DNA from: Gammaproteobacteria bacterium
GTDB taxonomy: Bacteria; Pseudomonadota; Gammaproteobacteria; Enterobacterales; GCA-2746155
NCBI GenBank assembly: GCA_002746155.1
Contig: NVWF01000008.1
Location: 67,645-124,374 of the forward strand
Direction: 5' to 3'
DNA: 56,730 nt
In this document: piece after piece, positions 44,654 through 54,978 of the stretch
How the letters are laid out: each line of letters starts with the position of its first letter
Position numbering within the stretch: position 1 is the stretch's first letter
Position numbers and translations under genes: made by a program
The notes under the pieces: generated by a model
Database searches by the model: none
The model's input: only the letters and a program-made list of their open reading frames with translations
Told to the model about the DNA's origin: nothing

Positions 44654-46564
44654 ATGTTCATGAATCAACCTGCTGTTAATCAGCCGATGAACACCTATCC
44701 ATTATGGAAGTACATCCTGATCGTTTTTATACTGGTGATTGGTGTTGTCTACGCTTTGCCTAATTATTATGGTGAAGATCCTTCCATCCAAATATCACCT
44801 CAAAAGCAAGCTGCTTTGAGTAGTGATGTTGAGCAAACCGTTCAGACTGTGCTACTTGAAAGCAACATCAAGTATAAAAAAATTGAACGGGATAGCAAAA
44901 TGATAGTGGTTCGTTTTAGTGACCCTGATACGCAACTTGTCGCTCAACCTATCATAAATAAAGCGATTCGAGATGCCTATGGAGATGAACAGTATATCGT
45001 TGCCATGAATCTTGCTCCTGCAACACCCCAATGGTTGAGGGATCTCAACGCTTCTCCCATGAAGCTTGGACTCGATTTACGTGGCGGTATTCACTTTTTA
45101 ATGGAAGTGGATATGAAAACCGCTGTAAGCAAGCGTGAGACTCAGTATGTTTCTGATTTTAAAGCAGATCTTAAAAAAGAGAGATTACACTACTTCGGAC
45201 CTATTAATCGTAGTCCTGCAGGTGGCGTATTGGTTAAGTTTCGTAAAGAAGAAACCCGAGATAAAGCCTATGATATTTTAAAAGAACGCTATCAGGATTT
45301 AACCTTCGAAAAATCGGATGATGGTGAGGTTTATACCTTTAAAGCATCCTTTTCAGCACAGCAAATCAAAGCTGTACGTGATGATGCTGTACGACAAAAT
45401 ATCACTATATTAAGAAATCGTGTCAATCAATTAGGCGTGGCTGAACCACTTATCCAACGTCAGGGGGCAGAACGCATCGTTGTTCAATTACCTGGTGTGC
45501 AAGATTCTGCAAAGGCTAAGAAGCTGCTTTCCGCAACAGCCTCCCTTGAATTCCGTATGCTCAATGAAGAGCGTGACGTACAAGTCGCTCTTAGAGGCAG
45601 GGTGCCAAGGGATTCAGAAATTCTCTATAATGATGATGAACAACCTTACCTATTGATGAAGGACGTTATCGTCACAGGTGATCATATTGTCAATGCCAAC
45701 TCGGGTATGGATGAGAATGGCATGCCACAAGTGAATATCGTGCTGGATTCTAAGGGTGGCACTAAAATGTCAACCTCATCTAAACGCAATATTCAAAAGA
45801 TGATGGCCACTGTATTCATTGAATATAAAACAGATTATGTTGAGAAAGATGGTAAGTCTGTAGCTCTCCCGCCTCGTAAGGTAGAGACGATCATCAACAT
45901 AGCTCGTATTCAGGCAGTACTAGGTAATCGCTTTAGAATAACGGGCCTTGATTCGTCTTCTGAGGCACATGAATTAGCTTTGTTATTAAGAGCTGGTGCC
46001 CTGACTGCACCTATTCAAATTGTTGAAGAGCGTACTATTGGACCAAGCCTTGGTAAAGAAAATGTCGAATTAGGCATGTTATCTATCCAAATAGGTATGA
46101 GTCTAGTGTTATTGTTCATGCTGGTCTATTACAAGCTATTTGGCTTAGTTGCTAATTTTGCTTTGCTGACTAACCTAGTGTTAATCGTCGCAGTGATGTC
46201 TTTAATTCCGGGGGCAACCTTAACCTTGCCTGGTATCGCCGGTATTGTTCTAACCGTGGGTATGGCCGTGGATGCTAATGTACTGATCTTTGAGCGGATA
46301 CGTGAAGAGATACGTGCCGGTAGCTCACCACAAAAGGCCATCCATAATGGTTACGATAAAGCTTTATCAACCATTGCTGATGCAAATATTACTACCTTGA
46401 TTGCCGCAATTATATTGTTTGCAGTGGGAACCGGTCCTATTAAAGGATTTGCGGTAACCCTTGCTATTGGTATTCTAACTTCCATGTTTACTGCAATCAT
46501 GGGTTCTCGAGCTATTATCAATCTGGTATATGGCGGCAAAAATGTTAAAAAACTTTATATATAG
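44654..46564 (+). CDS. secD: Protein translocase subunit SecD
   Basis: 636 residues; AGGA about 9 bases before the ATG at 44654. An internal Met (NTYPLWKY) at 44687 is an alternative start close to the usual SecD beginning. Six membrane helices with a large periplasmic domain after the first: KLGLDLRGGIHFLMEVD, then TASLEFRM and the membrane region with VLTVGMAVDANVLIFERI. With SecF it uses the proton gradient to pull exported proteins through SecYEG. Confidence 0.95.
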   Translation: MFMNQPAVNQPMNTYPLWKYILIVFILVIGVVYALPNYYGEDPSIQISPQKQAALSSDVEQTVQTVLLESNIKYKKIERDSKMIVVRFSDPDTQLVAQPIINKAIRDAYGDEQYIVAMNLAPATPQWLRDLNASPMKLGLDLRGGIHFLMEVDMKTAVSKRETQYVSDFKADLKKERLHYFGPINRSPAGGVLVKFRKEETRDKAYDILKERYQDLTFEKSDDGEVYTFKASFSAQQIKAVRDDAVRQNITILRNRVNQLGVAEPLIQRQGAERIVVQLPGVQDSAKAKKLLSATASLEFRMLNEERDVQVALRGRVPRDSEILYNDDEQPYLLMKDVIVTGDHIVNANSGMDENGMPQVNIVLDSKGGTKMSTSSKRNIQKMMATVFIEYKTDYVEKDGKSVALPPRKVETIINIARIQAVLGNRFRITGLDSSSEAHELALLLRAGALTAPIQIVEERTIGPSLGKENVELGMLSIQIGMSLVLLFMLVYYKLFGLVANFALLTNLVLIVAVMSLIPGATLTLPGIAGIVLTVGMAVDANVLIFERIREEIRAGSSPQKAIHNGYDKALSTIADANITTLIAAIILFAVGTGPIKGFAVTLAIGILTSMFTAIMGSRAIINLVYGGKNVKKLYI

Positions 46565-46570
46565 GGGAAT

Positions 46571-47518
46571 ATGACTATGCAACTACTTACTGGCTCCCTT
46601 AATTTGGACTTTCTAAAATTACGCAAGGTGATGATGGCTCTTTCATTGTGCCTGCTCATCGTTTCTATAGGTTCATTAAGTACTAAATTTTTGAATTTAG
46701 GTTTGGATTTCACCGGCGGTACTTTGATTGAAGTAGGTTATGATTCCACTGCTGATCTTGGTGTTATCCGTTCTGAATTAGTCGCTATAGGTTTTGAAGG
46801 TGCAGTGGTTCAATATTTTGGTTCATCGAAAGACGTTACAGTACGTCTAGCGCCAATTGAGGGTATAAAGAATGACGAAATAGGCACTAAGGTTGGTGAG
46901 GTTCTTAAAGCCGCCGATTCATCTGTGACCATTCGGCGCATCGAATTTGTTGGACCAAGTGTAGGTGATGAGCTTACACAGCAAGGTGGTATGTCCATGC
47001 TTGTTGCCCTTATTTGTATCATGATATATGTGGCAATCCGTTTTGAGTGGAAGTTTGCTGTTGGATCCGTGGCAGCCTTGGCTCATGATGTGACTATCAC
47101 CTTAGGGCTATTCTCCTTACTAGGCCTCGAATTCGATTTAACCGTACTTGCTGCATTACTAGCGGTTATTGGTTATTCGCTTAACGATACCATTGTGATC
47201 TTTGACCGTATTCGTGAAAATTTCCTGCGGATGCGTAAGGGCACGCCTGAAGATATTGTTAACCGTTCTTTGAACCAGACAATAGCCCGTACCATTATCA
47301 CCTCTTTAACGACTATTATTGTATTGACGGCTCTCTACCTCAAGGGTGGTGAGTTGATACATGGATTTGCTACGGCTTTATTAATGGGTGTTGTTATCGG
47401 AACCTACTCGTCGATTTATGTAGCGAGTACTTTTGCTCTGGCTCTAGGGGTTTCTAAGGAAGACTTGATGCCTCCAGAAGTTGAGAAGGAAGGGGCTGAT
47501 CAAGACGCTCTGATCTGA
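46571..47518 (+). CDS. secF: Protein translocase subunit SecF
   Basis: 315 residues, AGGGGA just upstream. LGLDFTGGTLIEV, the periplasmic VRRIEFVGPSVGDEL-like stretch (seen as IEFVGPSVGDEL), and the membrane motif LAVIGYSLNDTIVIFDRIREN. Six helices. It partners SecD; 6 bases separate the genes. Convergent with suhB, with 2 bases between stops. Confidence 0.96.
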   Translation: MTMQLLTGSLNLDFLKLRKVMMALSLCLLIVSIGSLSTKFLNLGLDFTGGTLIEVGYDSTADLGVIRSELVAIGFEGAVVQYFGSSKDVTVRLAPIEGIKNDEIGTKVGEVLKAADSSVTIRRIEFVGPSVGDELTQQGGMSMLVALICIMIYVAIRFEWKFAVGSVAALAHDVTITLGLFSLLGLEFDLTVLAALLAVIGYSLNDTIVIFDRIRENFLRMRKGTPEDIVNRSLNQTIARTIITSLTTIIVLTALYLKGGELIHGFATALLMGVVIGTYSSIYVASTFALALGVSKEDLMPPEVEKEGADQDALI

Positions 47519-47520
47519 TT

Positions 47521-48291
47521 TTACAGATGGGGTCTTATTGTCTTAGCTATAGCTTTAAAAATTTTAGGTGAGGCTGCAATTACATTACCAGAGGTTAAGT
47601 GCTTTGCTTGACCTTGCATATCATCAAGTATACCGCCTGCTTCAAGCACCATCAGGCTTGCAGCAGATATTTCCCATTGTGTTAAACCAAACTGCCAGAA
47701 GCCATCAATTCTTCCTGCGGCCACAGAGGCCAAGTCTAAAGAAGGGCAGCCTGTTAGGTGCAGATCGTCACATTGGTTAATAAAATCAGTGAAAGCAGCC
47801 ATCTTCGTTTTGCCATTTGTGCTATTTGGACTAGGAAACCCCGTTGCTAAAGTACAGTTCTTGAGATCTTTTTGATTAGTTACTCTTAAGCGCCTTCCAT
47901 TGACCGAAGACCCTCTACCCCTTGATGCTGTGTAGAGTTCATCTACCACGGGCGCATAAATCACCGAATGCTGGATGCGGTCATTTTCTTTGATGGCAAT
48001 AGTGATAGCAAAATGAGGGATTTCCGAGTGAAAGTTACTCAGACCGTCTAGAGAGTCGATGAGCCAGGTGATATCTTTTCCCGGCATACTACCGGTGAAT
48101 TTTGCTGCTATAGCATGATTCGGGTAAGCTGCTTTAATAACATCAATCATGACTTGTTCAGCTTTGAGTTCCATTTTGTTCGTAAAGTCACTGGGACCTT
48201 TACTATGTGATCTAACTATATCCATGCCATGTAAACTGATTCTGCTAGCTTGGCGTACAGCTGAAACTGCAATGTTCACTAGTGGGTGCAT
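47521..48291 (-). CDS. suhB: SuhB orthologue with altered IMPase active site
   Basis: 256 residues, aligned over its length with E. coli SuhB (MHPLVNIAV start, AAGRIDGFW, EAGGI) and divergent from trmJ-iscR as in E. coli. Inositol monophosphatase catalytic motifs are changed: the metal-binding TEESG is AKFTG, DPLDGTTNF is DSLDGLSNF (catalytic Thr to Leu), and WDFAAG is WEISAA (Asp to Glu). Only the two Asp of DxxD remain. Phosphatase activity is therefore doubtful. SuhB's other known role, in the rRNA antitermination complex with NusA, does not need catalysis and may be why the gene is kept (inference). Confidence 0.88.
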   Translation of the reverse strand: MHPLVNIAVSAVRQASRISLHGMDIVRSHSKGPSDFTNKMELKAEQVMIDVIKAAYPNHAIAAKFTGSMPGKDITWLIDSLDGLSNFHSEIPHFAITIAIKENDRIQHSVIYAPVVDELYTASRGRGSSVNGRRLRVTNQKDLKNCTLATGFPSPNSTNGKTKMAAFTDFINQCDDLHLTGCPSLDLASVAAGRIDGFWQFGLTQWEISAASLMVLEAGGILDDMQGQAKHLTSGNVIAASPKIFKAIAKTIRPHL

Positions 48292-48425
48292 CGTGATTAT
48301 CTCTCAAAAGTTGTGTAAAGAACGGTTAGCCACTTGGGCTGGCGCTATTCTATCAGAAAAGATGGAGAGAGCAAGGTATCTTCTGTATCATAGCGTTTTT
48401 ACTATTTACCCCAAGACCTTTATCA

Positions 48426-49151
48426 ATGCTTGATTCTATTAATATTATCCTTAGTCATACCTCTCATCCTGGCAATATTGGTGCTGCAGCTCGCGCAATG
48501 AAGACCATGGGGCTTTCTAAAATGATCTTGGTTAAACCTAAGAATTTTCCTTCATTTGAGGCAACAGTTCGAGCTTCTAAGGCTGATGATGTATTAGCAG
48601 ATGCTCGTGTGTATCCAACTATGGATGAGGCTTTAAAGGAATTTACAGTGGTTGTTGGCTGTAGTGCCCGTAGTCGTCATCTTGATGTGCCTATCTTGAC
48701 GGCACGAGAAATGGCAGAAAAGGTTGTTAGTAAATATAGTGCTCAGAAGGTTGCCATCATGTTTGGAACTGAGAATGCTGGTTTAACTAATGAAGAGCTT
48801 TCGAGATGCCATTATCAAGTTTTTATTCCTGCAAATCCAGATTACAGTTCTTTAAATCTTGCCTCAGCTGTACAGCTTATCAGTTATGAAATGCGGGTAG
48901 CAGTCTTGGGTAATAGTGCCAAGGATATTGAACGAGAAGCAGCGCCTAGAGTAACCGCTGAATTGATGGAAGGTTTTTATCAACACCTTGAGCAAACCTT
49001 AATTGAAACTGGCTATCATAATCCTCAACACCCGAAGATGTTAATGTCTCGACTAAGACGTATTTATAATCGAACTACACCTGACCATTCTGAAATGCAG
49101 ATATTACGCGGCATTCTATCATCAATTCAAAAAACCATTAAAAATCAATAA
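48426..49151 (+). CDS. trmJ: tRNA (cytidine/uridine-2'-O-)-methyltransferase TrmJ
   Basis: 241 residues. SPOUT methyltransferase with SHTSHPGNIGAAARAMKTMG, VGCSARSR, IMFGTENAGLTNEEL and SSLNLASAVQLISYEMR; a C-terminal extension follows. TrmJ 2'-O-methylates position 32 of several tRNAs. It precedes iscR, the conserved gammaproteobacterial order. Confidence 0.94.
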   Translation: MLDSINIILSHTSHPGNIGAAARAMKTMGLSKMILVKPKNFPSFEATVRASKADDVLADARVYPTMDEALKEFTVVVGCSARSRHLDVPILTAREMAEKVVSKYSAQKVAIMFGTENAGLTNEELSRCHYQVFIPANPDYSSLNLASAVQLISYEMRVAVLGNSAKDIEREAAPRVTAELMEGFYQHLEQTLIETGYHNPQHPKMLMSRLRRIYNRTTPDHSEMQILRGILSSIQKTIKNQ

Positions 49152-49202
49152 CATATCGCATATATCTAAAATATATTTTATATATATTTTAACTTGAAAT
49201 AT

Positions 49203-49235
49203 ATACTTGACCATTTTACTTGGTTATGAGAAAAT
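49203..49235 (+). promoter_or_regulatory. isc operon promoter with type 1 IscR box
   Basis: The 25-base imperfect palindrome at 49203-49227 (begins ATACTTGACC, ends CTTGGTTAT) fits the type 1 IscR site, in which ATA(G/C)TTGAC and (T/C)GG(C/T)TAT flank an AT-rich centre. It overlaps the -35 TTGACC (49207-49212); a 17-base spacer leads to -10 GAAAAT (49230-49235). Holo-IscR binding here would repress the operon when Fe-S clusters are sufficient. The 55 bases upstream are extremely AT-rich. Confidence 0.75.
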
Positions 49236-49265
49236 TACCCTAGTTAAATATGATGGATATTTTCT

Positions 49266-49778
49266 ATGAAGCTAACCACTAAAGGACGATACGCAGTAAC
49301 TGCAATGCTCGATTTATCACTGCATTCTGTGAATAATCCTATCACCCTAAGTGATATTTCTAGTCGACAAGATCTCTCCCTGTCTTATTTGGAGCAGTTA
49401 TTTTCTCGATTAAGACGAAACGGCCTAGTGATGAGCACCCGCGGGCCAGGTGGTGGTTACCAATTAGGACGAGATCCCGAACAGATTAAAGTGGCTGAAG
49501 TTATCCTTGCTGTTAATGAATCCCTAGATGCCACAGGCTGTCAGGGTAAACGCAGTTGTCAGCAAGGCTCAATCTGTCTTGCCCATAATCTTTGGTTGGG
49601 TTTAAGCGATACCATTTATGAATATTTGAACAATATTACTCTAGCAGAGGTTATTTCCCAGCAAGAGATCCGTGAAATAGCCTACAAGCAAGATGCCCCC
49701 GTATCACAAGAGCCTTCAGATGAAGATCTCCAAAGCCGGCCCGGTGCTGGAAATATTCCATCGGAAGTGACTGTTTAA
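49266..49778 (+). CDS. iscR: Fe-S cluster-responsive regulator IscR
   Basis: 170 residues. Rrf2 winged helix ([46 protein letters not shown]) and the [2Fe-2S] ligands in [13 protein letters not shown] followed by the His ligand (LAHNLW). Holo-IscR represses its own operon; apo-IscR binds type 2 sites elsewhere. First gene of the isc operon. Confidence 0.97.
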   Translation: MKLTTKGRYAVTAMLDLSLHSVNNPITLSDISSRQDLSLSYLEQLFSRLRRNGLVMSTRGPGGGYQLGRDPEQIKVAEVILAVNESLDATGCQGKRSCQQGSICLAHNLWLGLSDTIYEYLNNITLAEVISQQEIREIAYKQDAPVSQEPSDEDLQSRPGAGNIPSEVTV

Positions 49779-49830
49779 GATTTTAGTGATTGATTAAAAG
49801 AATGATGAAATTTGAATTTTGGAGAAGTTT

Positions 49831-51045
49831 ATGAAATTGCCAATTTACCTAGATTATGCGGCAACAACACCAGTTGACCCTCGTGTTGCAGAAAAGATGA
49901 TGCAGTTCCTAACCATGGAAGGTGGTTTTGGAAATCCAGCCTCACGTTCACATCAGTTTGGATGGAAAGCTGAAGAAGCTATTGATATTGCACGAAATCA
50001 AGTTGCTGACCTAGTGAAGGCTGATCCCCGTGAAATTGTATTTACATCGGGAGCCACAGAGTCTGATAATCTTGCTATAAAAGGTGTTGCTCATTTTTAC
50101 CGTAAGCGCGGTAATCATATTATCACCGTTAAAACTGAACATAAGGCGGTTCTCGATACCTGTCGTCAACTTGAGCGTGAAGGATATGAAGTAACTTACC
50201 TCGACGTTGAAAATGATGGGCTAGTTAATCTAGAAACCTTCAAAGCTGCAATCCGTGAAGATACGATTTTAGCATCAGTGATGCATGTGAATAATGAAAT
50301 TGGTGTTATCCAAGATATAGCTGCCATTGGTGAGATTTGCCGTGATAATAAAATAATCTTCCACGTGGATGCTGCCCAAAGTGCTGGCAAAATTGATATT
50401 AATTTAGCAGAGCTTAAAGTCGACTTGATGTCCTTCTCAGGCCACAAGGTATATGGACCTAAAGGTGTTGGTGCCCTCTATGTACAACGTAAACCTCGTA
50501 TTCGTCTTGAAGCTCAAACACATGGTGGTGGACACGAACGTGGCATGCGCTCTGGTACCCTTGCAACCCATCAACTTGTTGCCATGGGTGAAGCCTTCGA
50601 GATAGCCGGTAAAGAAATGGCATCAGAACATGTTCGTATTACTAAACTACGTCAGCGATTATTAGATGGCGTGTCAGGCCTTGAAGAAGTTCATTTAAAT
50701 GGCAGTAAAGAGCAGCATGTTCCTTACACAGTGAATATCAGCTTTAACTTTGTTGAAGGTGAATCTTTGATAATGGCACTGAAGGATCTGGCCGTATCAT
50801 CAGGTTCTGCCTGCACCTCTGCAAGCCTTGAGCCTTCTTATGTTTTAAGAGCTTTAGGGCTTGAGGATGAATTAGCCCATAGCTCAATTCGTTTTTCAAT
50901 TGGCCGTTTTACCACTGAGCAAGAAATTGATCATGCAATTGAAGGCGTTTGTAACGCCATAGACCGTTTAAGAGAAATGTCTCCTCTGTGGGATATGTTT
51001 AAAGACGGCATCGATTTATCAACAGTTGAATGGGCGGCCCACTAA
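49831..51045 (+). CDS. iscS: Cysteine desulfurase IscS
   Basis: 404 residues from the ATG at 49831 (GGAGAAG upstream), the same length as E. coli IscS; an upstream in-frame TTG at 49819 adds four residues over the ribosome-binding site. [20 protein letters not shown] Lys in [12 protein letters not shown], and the mobile-loop Cys in [19 protein letters not shown]. It releases sulfur from cysteine to IscU and tRNA thiolation enzymes. Confidence 0.97.
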   Translation: MKLPIYLDYAATTPVDPRVAEKMMQFLTMEGGFGNPASRSHQFGWKAEEAIDIARNQVADLVKADPREIVFTSGATESDNLAIKGVAHFYRKRGNHIITVKTEHKAVLDTCRQLEREGYEVTYLDVENDGLVNLETFKAAIREDTILASVMHVNNEIGVIQDIAAIGEICRDNKIIFHVDAAQSAGKIDINLAELKVDLMSFSGHKVYGPKGVGALYVQRKPRIRLEAQTHGGGHERGMRSGTLATHQLVAMGEAFEIAGKEMASEHVRITKLRQRLLDGVSGLEEVHLNGSKEQHVPYTVNISFNFVEGESLIMALKDLAVSSGSACTSASLEPSYVLRALGLEDELAHSSIRFSIGRFTTEQEIDHAIEGVCNAIDRLREMSPLWDMFKDGIDLSTVEWAAH

Positions 51046-51056
51046 TCGGGCTTTTT
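51037..51056 (+). terminator. Weak terminator-like element between iscS and iscU
   Basis: GCCC (51037-51040) and GGGC (51048-51051) with a 7-base loop that contains the iscS stop codon, followed by TTTTT and, 5 bases later, seven T. A short GC stem plus T-tracts could attenuate transcription into iscUA. With only 4 GC pairs plus a wobble it would leak. Confidence 0.35.
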
Positions 51057-51101
51057 ATAGATTTTTTTGTAAGTGAAAGTTAATTAAGTAGGTGAATAAA
51101 A

Positions 51102-51497
51102 ATGGCTTATAGCGAAAAGGTAATTGACCATTATGAAAACCCTCGTAATGTGGGTAGCTTAAAAGAAGATGATGGCGGAATCATTGGTACCGGTATGGTT
51201 GGTGCTCCAGCCTGTGGTGATGTAATGAAACTACAAATTAAGGTGGATGCCCAAGGCATTATCGAAGATGCTAAGTTTAAGACTTATGGTTGTGGTTCTG
51301 CTATAGCGTCGAGCTCATTGGTGACAGAATGGGTAAAGGGTAAGTCAATTGACGAAGCGGCTCAGATCCGAAATACGGAAATCGCCGAAGAACTTTGCCT
51401 ACCTCCAGTGAAAATACACTGTTCAGTTTTAGCTGAAGATGCAATTAAAGCAGCAGTTGCAGATTATCGCAGCAAAACATCTGCTTCTGAGGAATAA
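51102..51497 (+). CDS. iscU: Fe-S cluster scaffold IscU
   Basis: 131 residues. The three cluster Cys are in GAPACGDVMKL, TYGCGSAIASSS and KIHCSVLAEDAI; the HscA-binding LPPVK is present. It assembles [2Fe-2S] clusters from IscS sulfur. Confidence 0.97.
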   Translation: MAYSEKVIDHYENPRNVGSLKEDDGGIIGTGMVGAPACGDVMKLQIKVDAQGIIEDAKFKTYGCGSAIASSSLVTEWVKGKSIDEAAQIRNTEIAEELCLPPVKIHCSVLAEDAIKAAVADYRSKTSASEE

Positions 51498-51500
51498 ACA

Positions 51501-51824
51501 ATGGCTATATCTTTATCAGAACCAGCAATTGAACGTGTTAGACACTTTTTAGATAATCGTGGTTCTGGTGTTGGTGTTCGGGTTGGTGTTACCACTACGG
51601 GTTGTTCAGGTTTAGCGTATCTTATCGAGTTTGTGGATAGTATAAATTCTGATGATGAAGTCTTTGAGCAGGATGGTGTTTCAATTATCATCGATAAGAA
51701 AAGCTTGGTCTATCTTGATGGTACTGAAGTGGACTTTGTACGAGAAGGTCTTAATGAAGGCTTTGAGTTTAAAAATCCTAACCAAAAAGGCGCCTGTGGT
51801 TGCGGTGAAAGCTTTACTGTTTAA
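51501..51824 (+). CDS. iscA: Iron-sulfur assembly protein IscA
   Basis: 107 residues, 3 bases after iscU, GAGGAA upstream. A-type carrier with Cys in [13 protein letters not shown] and in GACGCGESF. It carries iron or clusters from IscU to targets. Confidence 0.96.
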   Translation: MAISLSEPAIERVRHFLDNRGSGVGVRVGVTTTGCSGLAYLIEFVDSINSDDEVFEQDGVSIIIDKKSLVYLDGTEVDFVREGLNEGFEFKNPNQKGACGCGESFTV

Positions 51825-51850
51825 CAGTCCTAAAGCAAACTGTAAATTTT

Positions 51851-52417
51851 ATGACACAGATCACTAATAATTACTTCGAGCTTTTGTCTTTGCCCTTGTG
51901 CTTTGATATCGACCGACAAGAATTAGATAAAGCCTATCGCTCCTTGCAACAGGTGAGCCATCCTGATCGCTTTGTTAATGAATCTGCACAACGGCAAAGA
52001 GAAGCTGTGCAGCAGACAGCCTTAAATATTGAAGCCTATCAAGCATTAAAATCTCTGGTTCAGCGAGCTTGTCACTTAATGACATTACTTGGTCACGAAT
52101 TTGATCTCGGTTCTTACACAGTTTCAGATGTAGCACTTTTGATGGAACAGATGGAATACCGTGAGCAGTTGAGCGACATTAAAGATAACAATGAACTTGA
52201 AGAACTTGACGCTTTTGCAAAAAAAATCAAGAGTCTAAGCCAAGACATGACGGCTAAGATTTCTAAACAATTTAAACATCTGCAACAAATTAATAGCCTA
52301 GACAATACAAGATTCGATAGCAGTAGCCTTAAAAACCTTATCTGTGAATTGCAATTTCTTACTAAACTTGCCCTAGATCTCGATGAGGTTGAAGAGCAAC
52401 TTATGTTGATACAATAA
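51851..52417 (+). CDS. hscB: Co-chaperone HscB
   Basis: 188 residues. Short J-domain (about 5-75) with the HPD triad in [12 protein letters not shown], then a C-terminal helical domain that binds IscU. It stimulates HscA ATPase. No strong ribosome-binding site is seen; 26 bases separate it from iscA. Confidence 0.95.
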   Translation: MTQITNNYFELLSLPLCFDIDRQELDKAYRSLQQVSHPDRFVNESAQRQREAVQQTALNIEAYQALKSLVQRACHLMTLLGHEFDLGSYTVSDVALLMEQMEYREQLSDIKDNNELEELDAFAKKIKSLSQDMTAKISKQFKHLQQINSLDNTRFDSSSLKNLICELQFLTKLALDLDEVEEQLMLIQ

Positions 52418-52431
52418 GCCGGAAATTATTT

Positions 52432-54366
52432 ATGTCATTAATGCAGATCGCAGAACCTGGTCAAAGCCAAAAACCCCATCAGAAGAAATTTGCTGCGGGT
52501 ATAGATTTGGGCACAACCCACTCTTTAGTCGCTATAGTAAGAAGTGGTGAAGCCATAGTGCTCGCTGATCATACTGAGCAGAAGTTATTACCTAGTGTTG
52601 TACATTATCCTCTAGTAGGTGCGCCAATTGTTGGTAAGGCTGCTTATGATATGGCGGTTAGTGATCCTCAAAATACCATCGCCTCAGTGAAGCGCATGAT
52701 GGGGCGAGGCATTGAAGATGTCACCCATCTAGGGGCTCAATCGCCTTATCGATTTACTGATAAAAGAGATGGTATGCCTGAGTTGATCACCAATCAGGGA
52801 ATCGTCTCACCGGTTCAAGTCTCTGCTGAAATTCTACGCTGTTTGAGTTGTCGCTCTAAACAGGCGCTTGGCGCAGAGCTTGATGGTGTGGTTATTACCG
52901 TACCGGCTTATTTTGATGATGCCCAACGTCAGGCCACCCGTGATGCAGCTAAAATTGTTGGCTTAAATGTATTACGATTAATTAATGAACCAACCGCTGC
53001 TGCATTGGCCTACGGCCTAGATAGTGCTAAAGAACAAGTTATTGCTATTTTCGATTTGGGAGGAGGTACTTTTGATATTTCTATCCTGCGTCTTCACAAG
53101 GGTATCTTCGAAGTACTGGCTACAGGTGGCGATTCAGCCTTAGGTGGGGATGACTTTGATCGCGAAGTGGCATCTTGGTTACTAGCCCGTTGTCATGACC
53201 GCAAATCTTCTGGTGGTGACAATCTTGATCCTCAGGTACAACGCTATTTGTTTAATCAAGCAAGGAGCATTAAAGAACAGTTGTCCTCAGTTGATTCTGT
53301 TCAGGTTGAGTTAGATTTTACTGCTAAGAGTAATGCGTCGATCAAATGGTCTGGCACTTTCTTAAGAACAGATTTTGAGTCAATGATTAGCGGATTTGTA
53401 AAAAGAACTTTGATGTCTTGTCGTCGCACTTTAAAAGACGCTGAAATTGATATAGAAGAGATTGGCGAAGTGATCATGGTGGGTGGTTCTACTCGTGTAC
53501 CTCTGGTACGTGAAAAGGTGGCAGAGTACTTTCAATGTGAGCCCATGGTGTCAATTAATCCCGATGAGGTAGTTGCAATAGGTGCAGCGCTTCAAGCGGA
53601 TATTTTGATTGGTAATCGACCAGACAGTGAAATGCTGCTGTTGGATGTATTGCCCTTATCACTTGGCATAGAAACCATGGGAGGATTAGTGGAAAAAATC
53701 ATCCCAAGAAATACGCCCATACCCGTTAGTCGCGCCCAAGACTTTACCACTTATCAAGATGGTCAAACGGCCATGAAGTTGCACGTTGTTCAGGGTGATA
53801 GAGAGCTTGTGGCTGATTGCCGTTCGCTGGCTGAGTTTAAGTTGTCTGGCATTCCAGCTATGGTTGCTGGCGCCGCCCATATACGTGTTACTTTTCAGGT
53901 AGATGCTGATGGTCTACTCAGTGTCACTGCCATGGAACAATCAACAGAAGTGGAAAGTCATATAGTGGTGAAACCATCTTATGGCTTAACGGATGACGAC
54001 ATTATTTCCATGATCAATGACAGTATGCAACATGCTGAGGATGATGTTCATCAACGTCGCCTAAAAGAACAACAGGTTGAAGCCAAACGCTTAATAGAAG
54101 CCACCCGAGCTGCGCTTGCTGACAATGGTAGTGATTTATTGACCGAGGCAGAGCAGGGAGCTTTAAATGACGCCTTGGCAGAACTAGAACTAACCAGGCT
54201 TAAGGATGATTATCTCGCTATTAAGAATCAGCTGGATGAACTTAACAAGCAATCAGAATTTTTTGCCTCAAAGCGCATGAATATTAGTATTAATGAAGCT
54301 TTAGTGGGCAGTACTATCGATGAGCTAGCTGCTTCATCACGCCCAACTAGACAGACACAGGATTAA
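52432..54366 (+). CDS. hscA: Hsp70-type chaperone HscA
   Basis: 644 residues. [38 protein letters not shown] and GGSTRVPLV (ATPase) and [16 protein letters not shown] (substrate domain). Slightly longer than E. coli HscA (616) through an N-terminal tail and C-terminal lid. It recognises the IscU LPPVK and drives cluster transfer. Confidence 0.96.
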   Translation: MSLMQIAEPGQSQKPHQKKFAAGIDLGTTHSLVAIVRSGEAIVLADHTEQKLLPSVVHYPLVGAPIVGKAAYDMAVSDPQNTIASVKRMMGRGIEDVTHLGAQSPYRFTDKRDGMPELITNQGIVSPVQVSAEILRCLSCRSKQALGAELDGVVITVPAYFDDAQRQATRDAAKIVGLNVLRLINEPTAAALAYGLDSAKEQVIAIFDLGGGTFDISILRLHKGIFEVLATGGDSALGGDDFDREVASWLLARCHDRKSSGGDNLDPQVQRYLFNQARSIKEQLSSVDSVQVELDFTAKSNASIKWSGTFLRTDFESMISGFVKRTLMSCRRTLKDAEIDIEEIGEVIMVGGSTRVPLVREKVAEYFQCEPMVSINPDEVVAIGAALQADILIGNRPDSEMLLLDVLPLSLGIETMGGLVEKIIPRNTPIPVSRAQDFTTYQDGQTAMKLHVVQGDRELVADCRSLAEFKLSGIPAMVAGAAHIRVTFQVDADGLLSVTAMEQSTEVESHIVVKPSYGLTDDDIISMINDSMQHAEDDVHQRRLKEQQVEAKRLIEATRAALADNGSDLLTEAEQGALNDALAELELTRLKDDYLAIKNQLDELNKQSEFFASKRMNISINEALVGSTIDELAASSRPTRQTQD

Positions 54367-54375
54367 CACAACCCA

Positions 54376-54714
54376 ATGCCAAAAATTATATTTTTACCTA
54401 ATGAAGAATTATGCCCAGAAGGATTAGTCGTTGAAGCCGAGCAAGGAGAGTCTATACTTGATATAGCCCTTGAAAATGATATCGATATAGAACATGCCTG
54501 TGAGAAGTCTTGCGCCTGTACTACCTGTCATATCATAGTTAGGGAAGGTTTTGAGTCCCTAGAAGAGTCTGACGAGCTGGAAGATGATATGTTAGACAAG
54601 GCGTGGGGTTTAGAGCCCGATAGCCGCCTTGGTTGTCAGGCAATGGTTGAAAATGAAGATCTTGTGGTGGAGATACCTAAATACACGGTTAATCAGGTTT
54701 CTGAAGCCCATTAG
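54376..54714 (+). CDS. fdx: [2Fe-2S] ferredoxin of the isc operon
   Basis: 112 residues. Adrenodoxin-type ligands in HACEKSCACTTC and a distant Cys in RLGCQAMV. It supplies electrons for cluster assembly on IscU. Confidence 0.96.
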   Translation: MPKIIFLPNEELCPEGLVVEAEQGESILDIALENDIDIEHACEKSCACTTCHIIVREGFESLEESDELEDDMLDKAWGLEPDSRLGCQAMVENEDLVVEIPKYTVNQVSEAH

Positions 54715-54756
54715 AACCATAAATCACAATTTATATTTAAGTAAGGTAGTAGAAAC

Positions 54757-54951
54757 ATGAAATGGACTGATTCACTGGATATTGCTCTGGATTTGATAGA
54801 TGAACATCCTGAGGTTGACCCTAAGACCATTAGATTTACTGAGCTTCGTGCTTGGGTATTGGCACTTGAAAATTTTGATGATTTGCCTGAACATTGCGGT
54901 GAAAAAATACTTGAAGCCATTCAAATGTACTGGATTGAGGAAATGGATTAA
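54757..54951 (+). CDS. iscX: Fe-S assembly protein IscX
   Basis: 64 residues, AAGGTAG upstream. Acidic, with MKWTDSLDIALDLIDEHPEVD and the C-terminal QMYWIEEMD typical of IscX/YfhJ. It binds IscS and iron and tunes the desulfurase. Last gene of the operon. Confidence 0.95.
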   Translation: MKWTDSLDIALDLIDEHPEVDPKTIRFTELRAWVLALENFDDLPEHCGEKILEAIQMYWIEEMD

Positions 54952-54978
54952 AAAACTTAAATTATTTCAACAATAGGC

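Noticed and set aside
47513-47528. Bidirectional terminator between secF and suhB
   Set aside because: ATCTG/CAGAT gives only a 5-bp AT-rich stem over both stop codons, with no T-run on either side.
49141-49202. Extremely AT-rich tract as an origin or insertion scar
   Set aside because: It lies directly upstream of the isc promoter without repeats, box motifs or duplicated ends; an UP-element-like leader is simpler.
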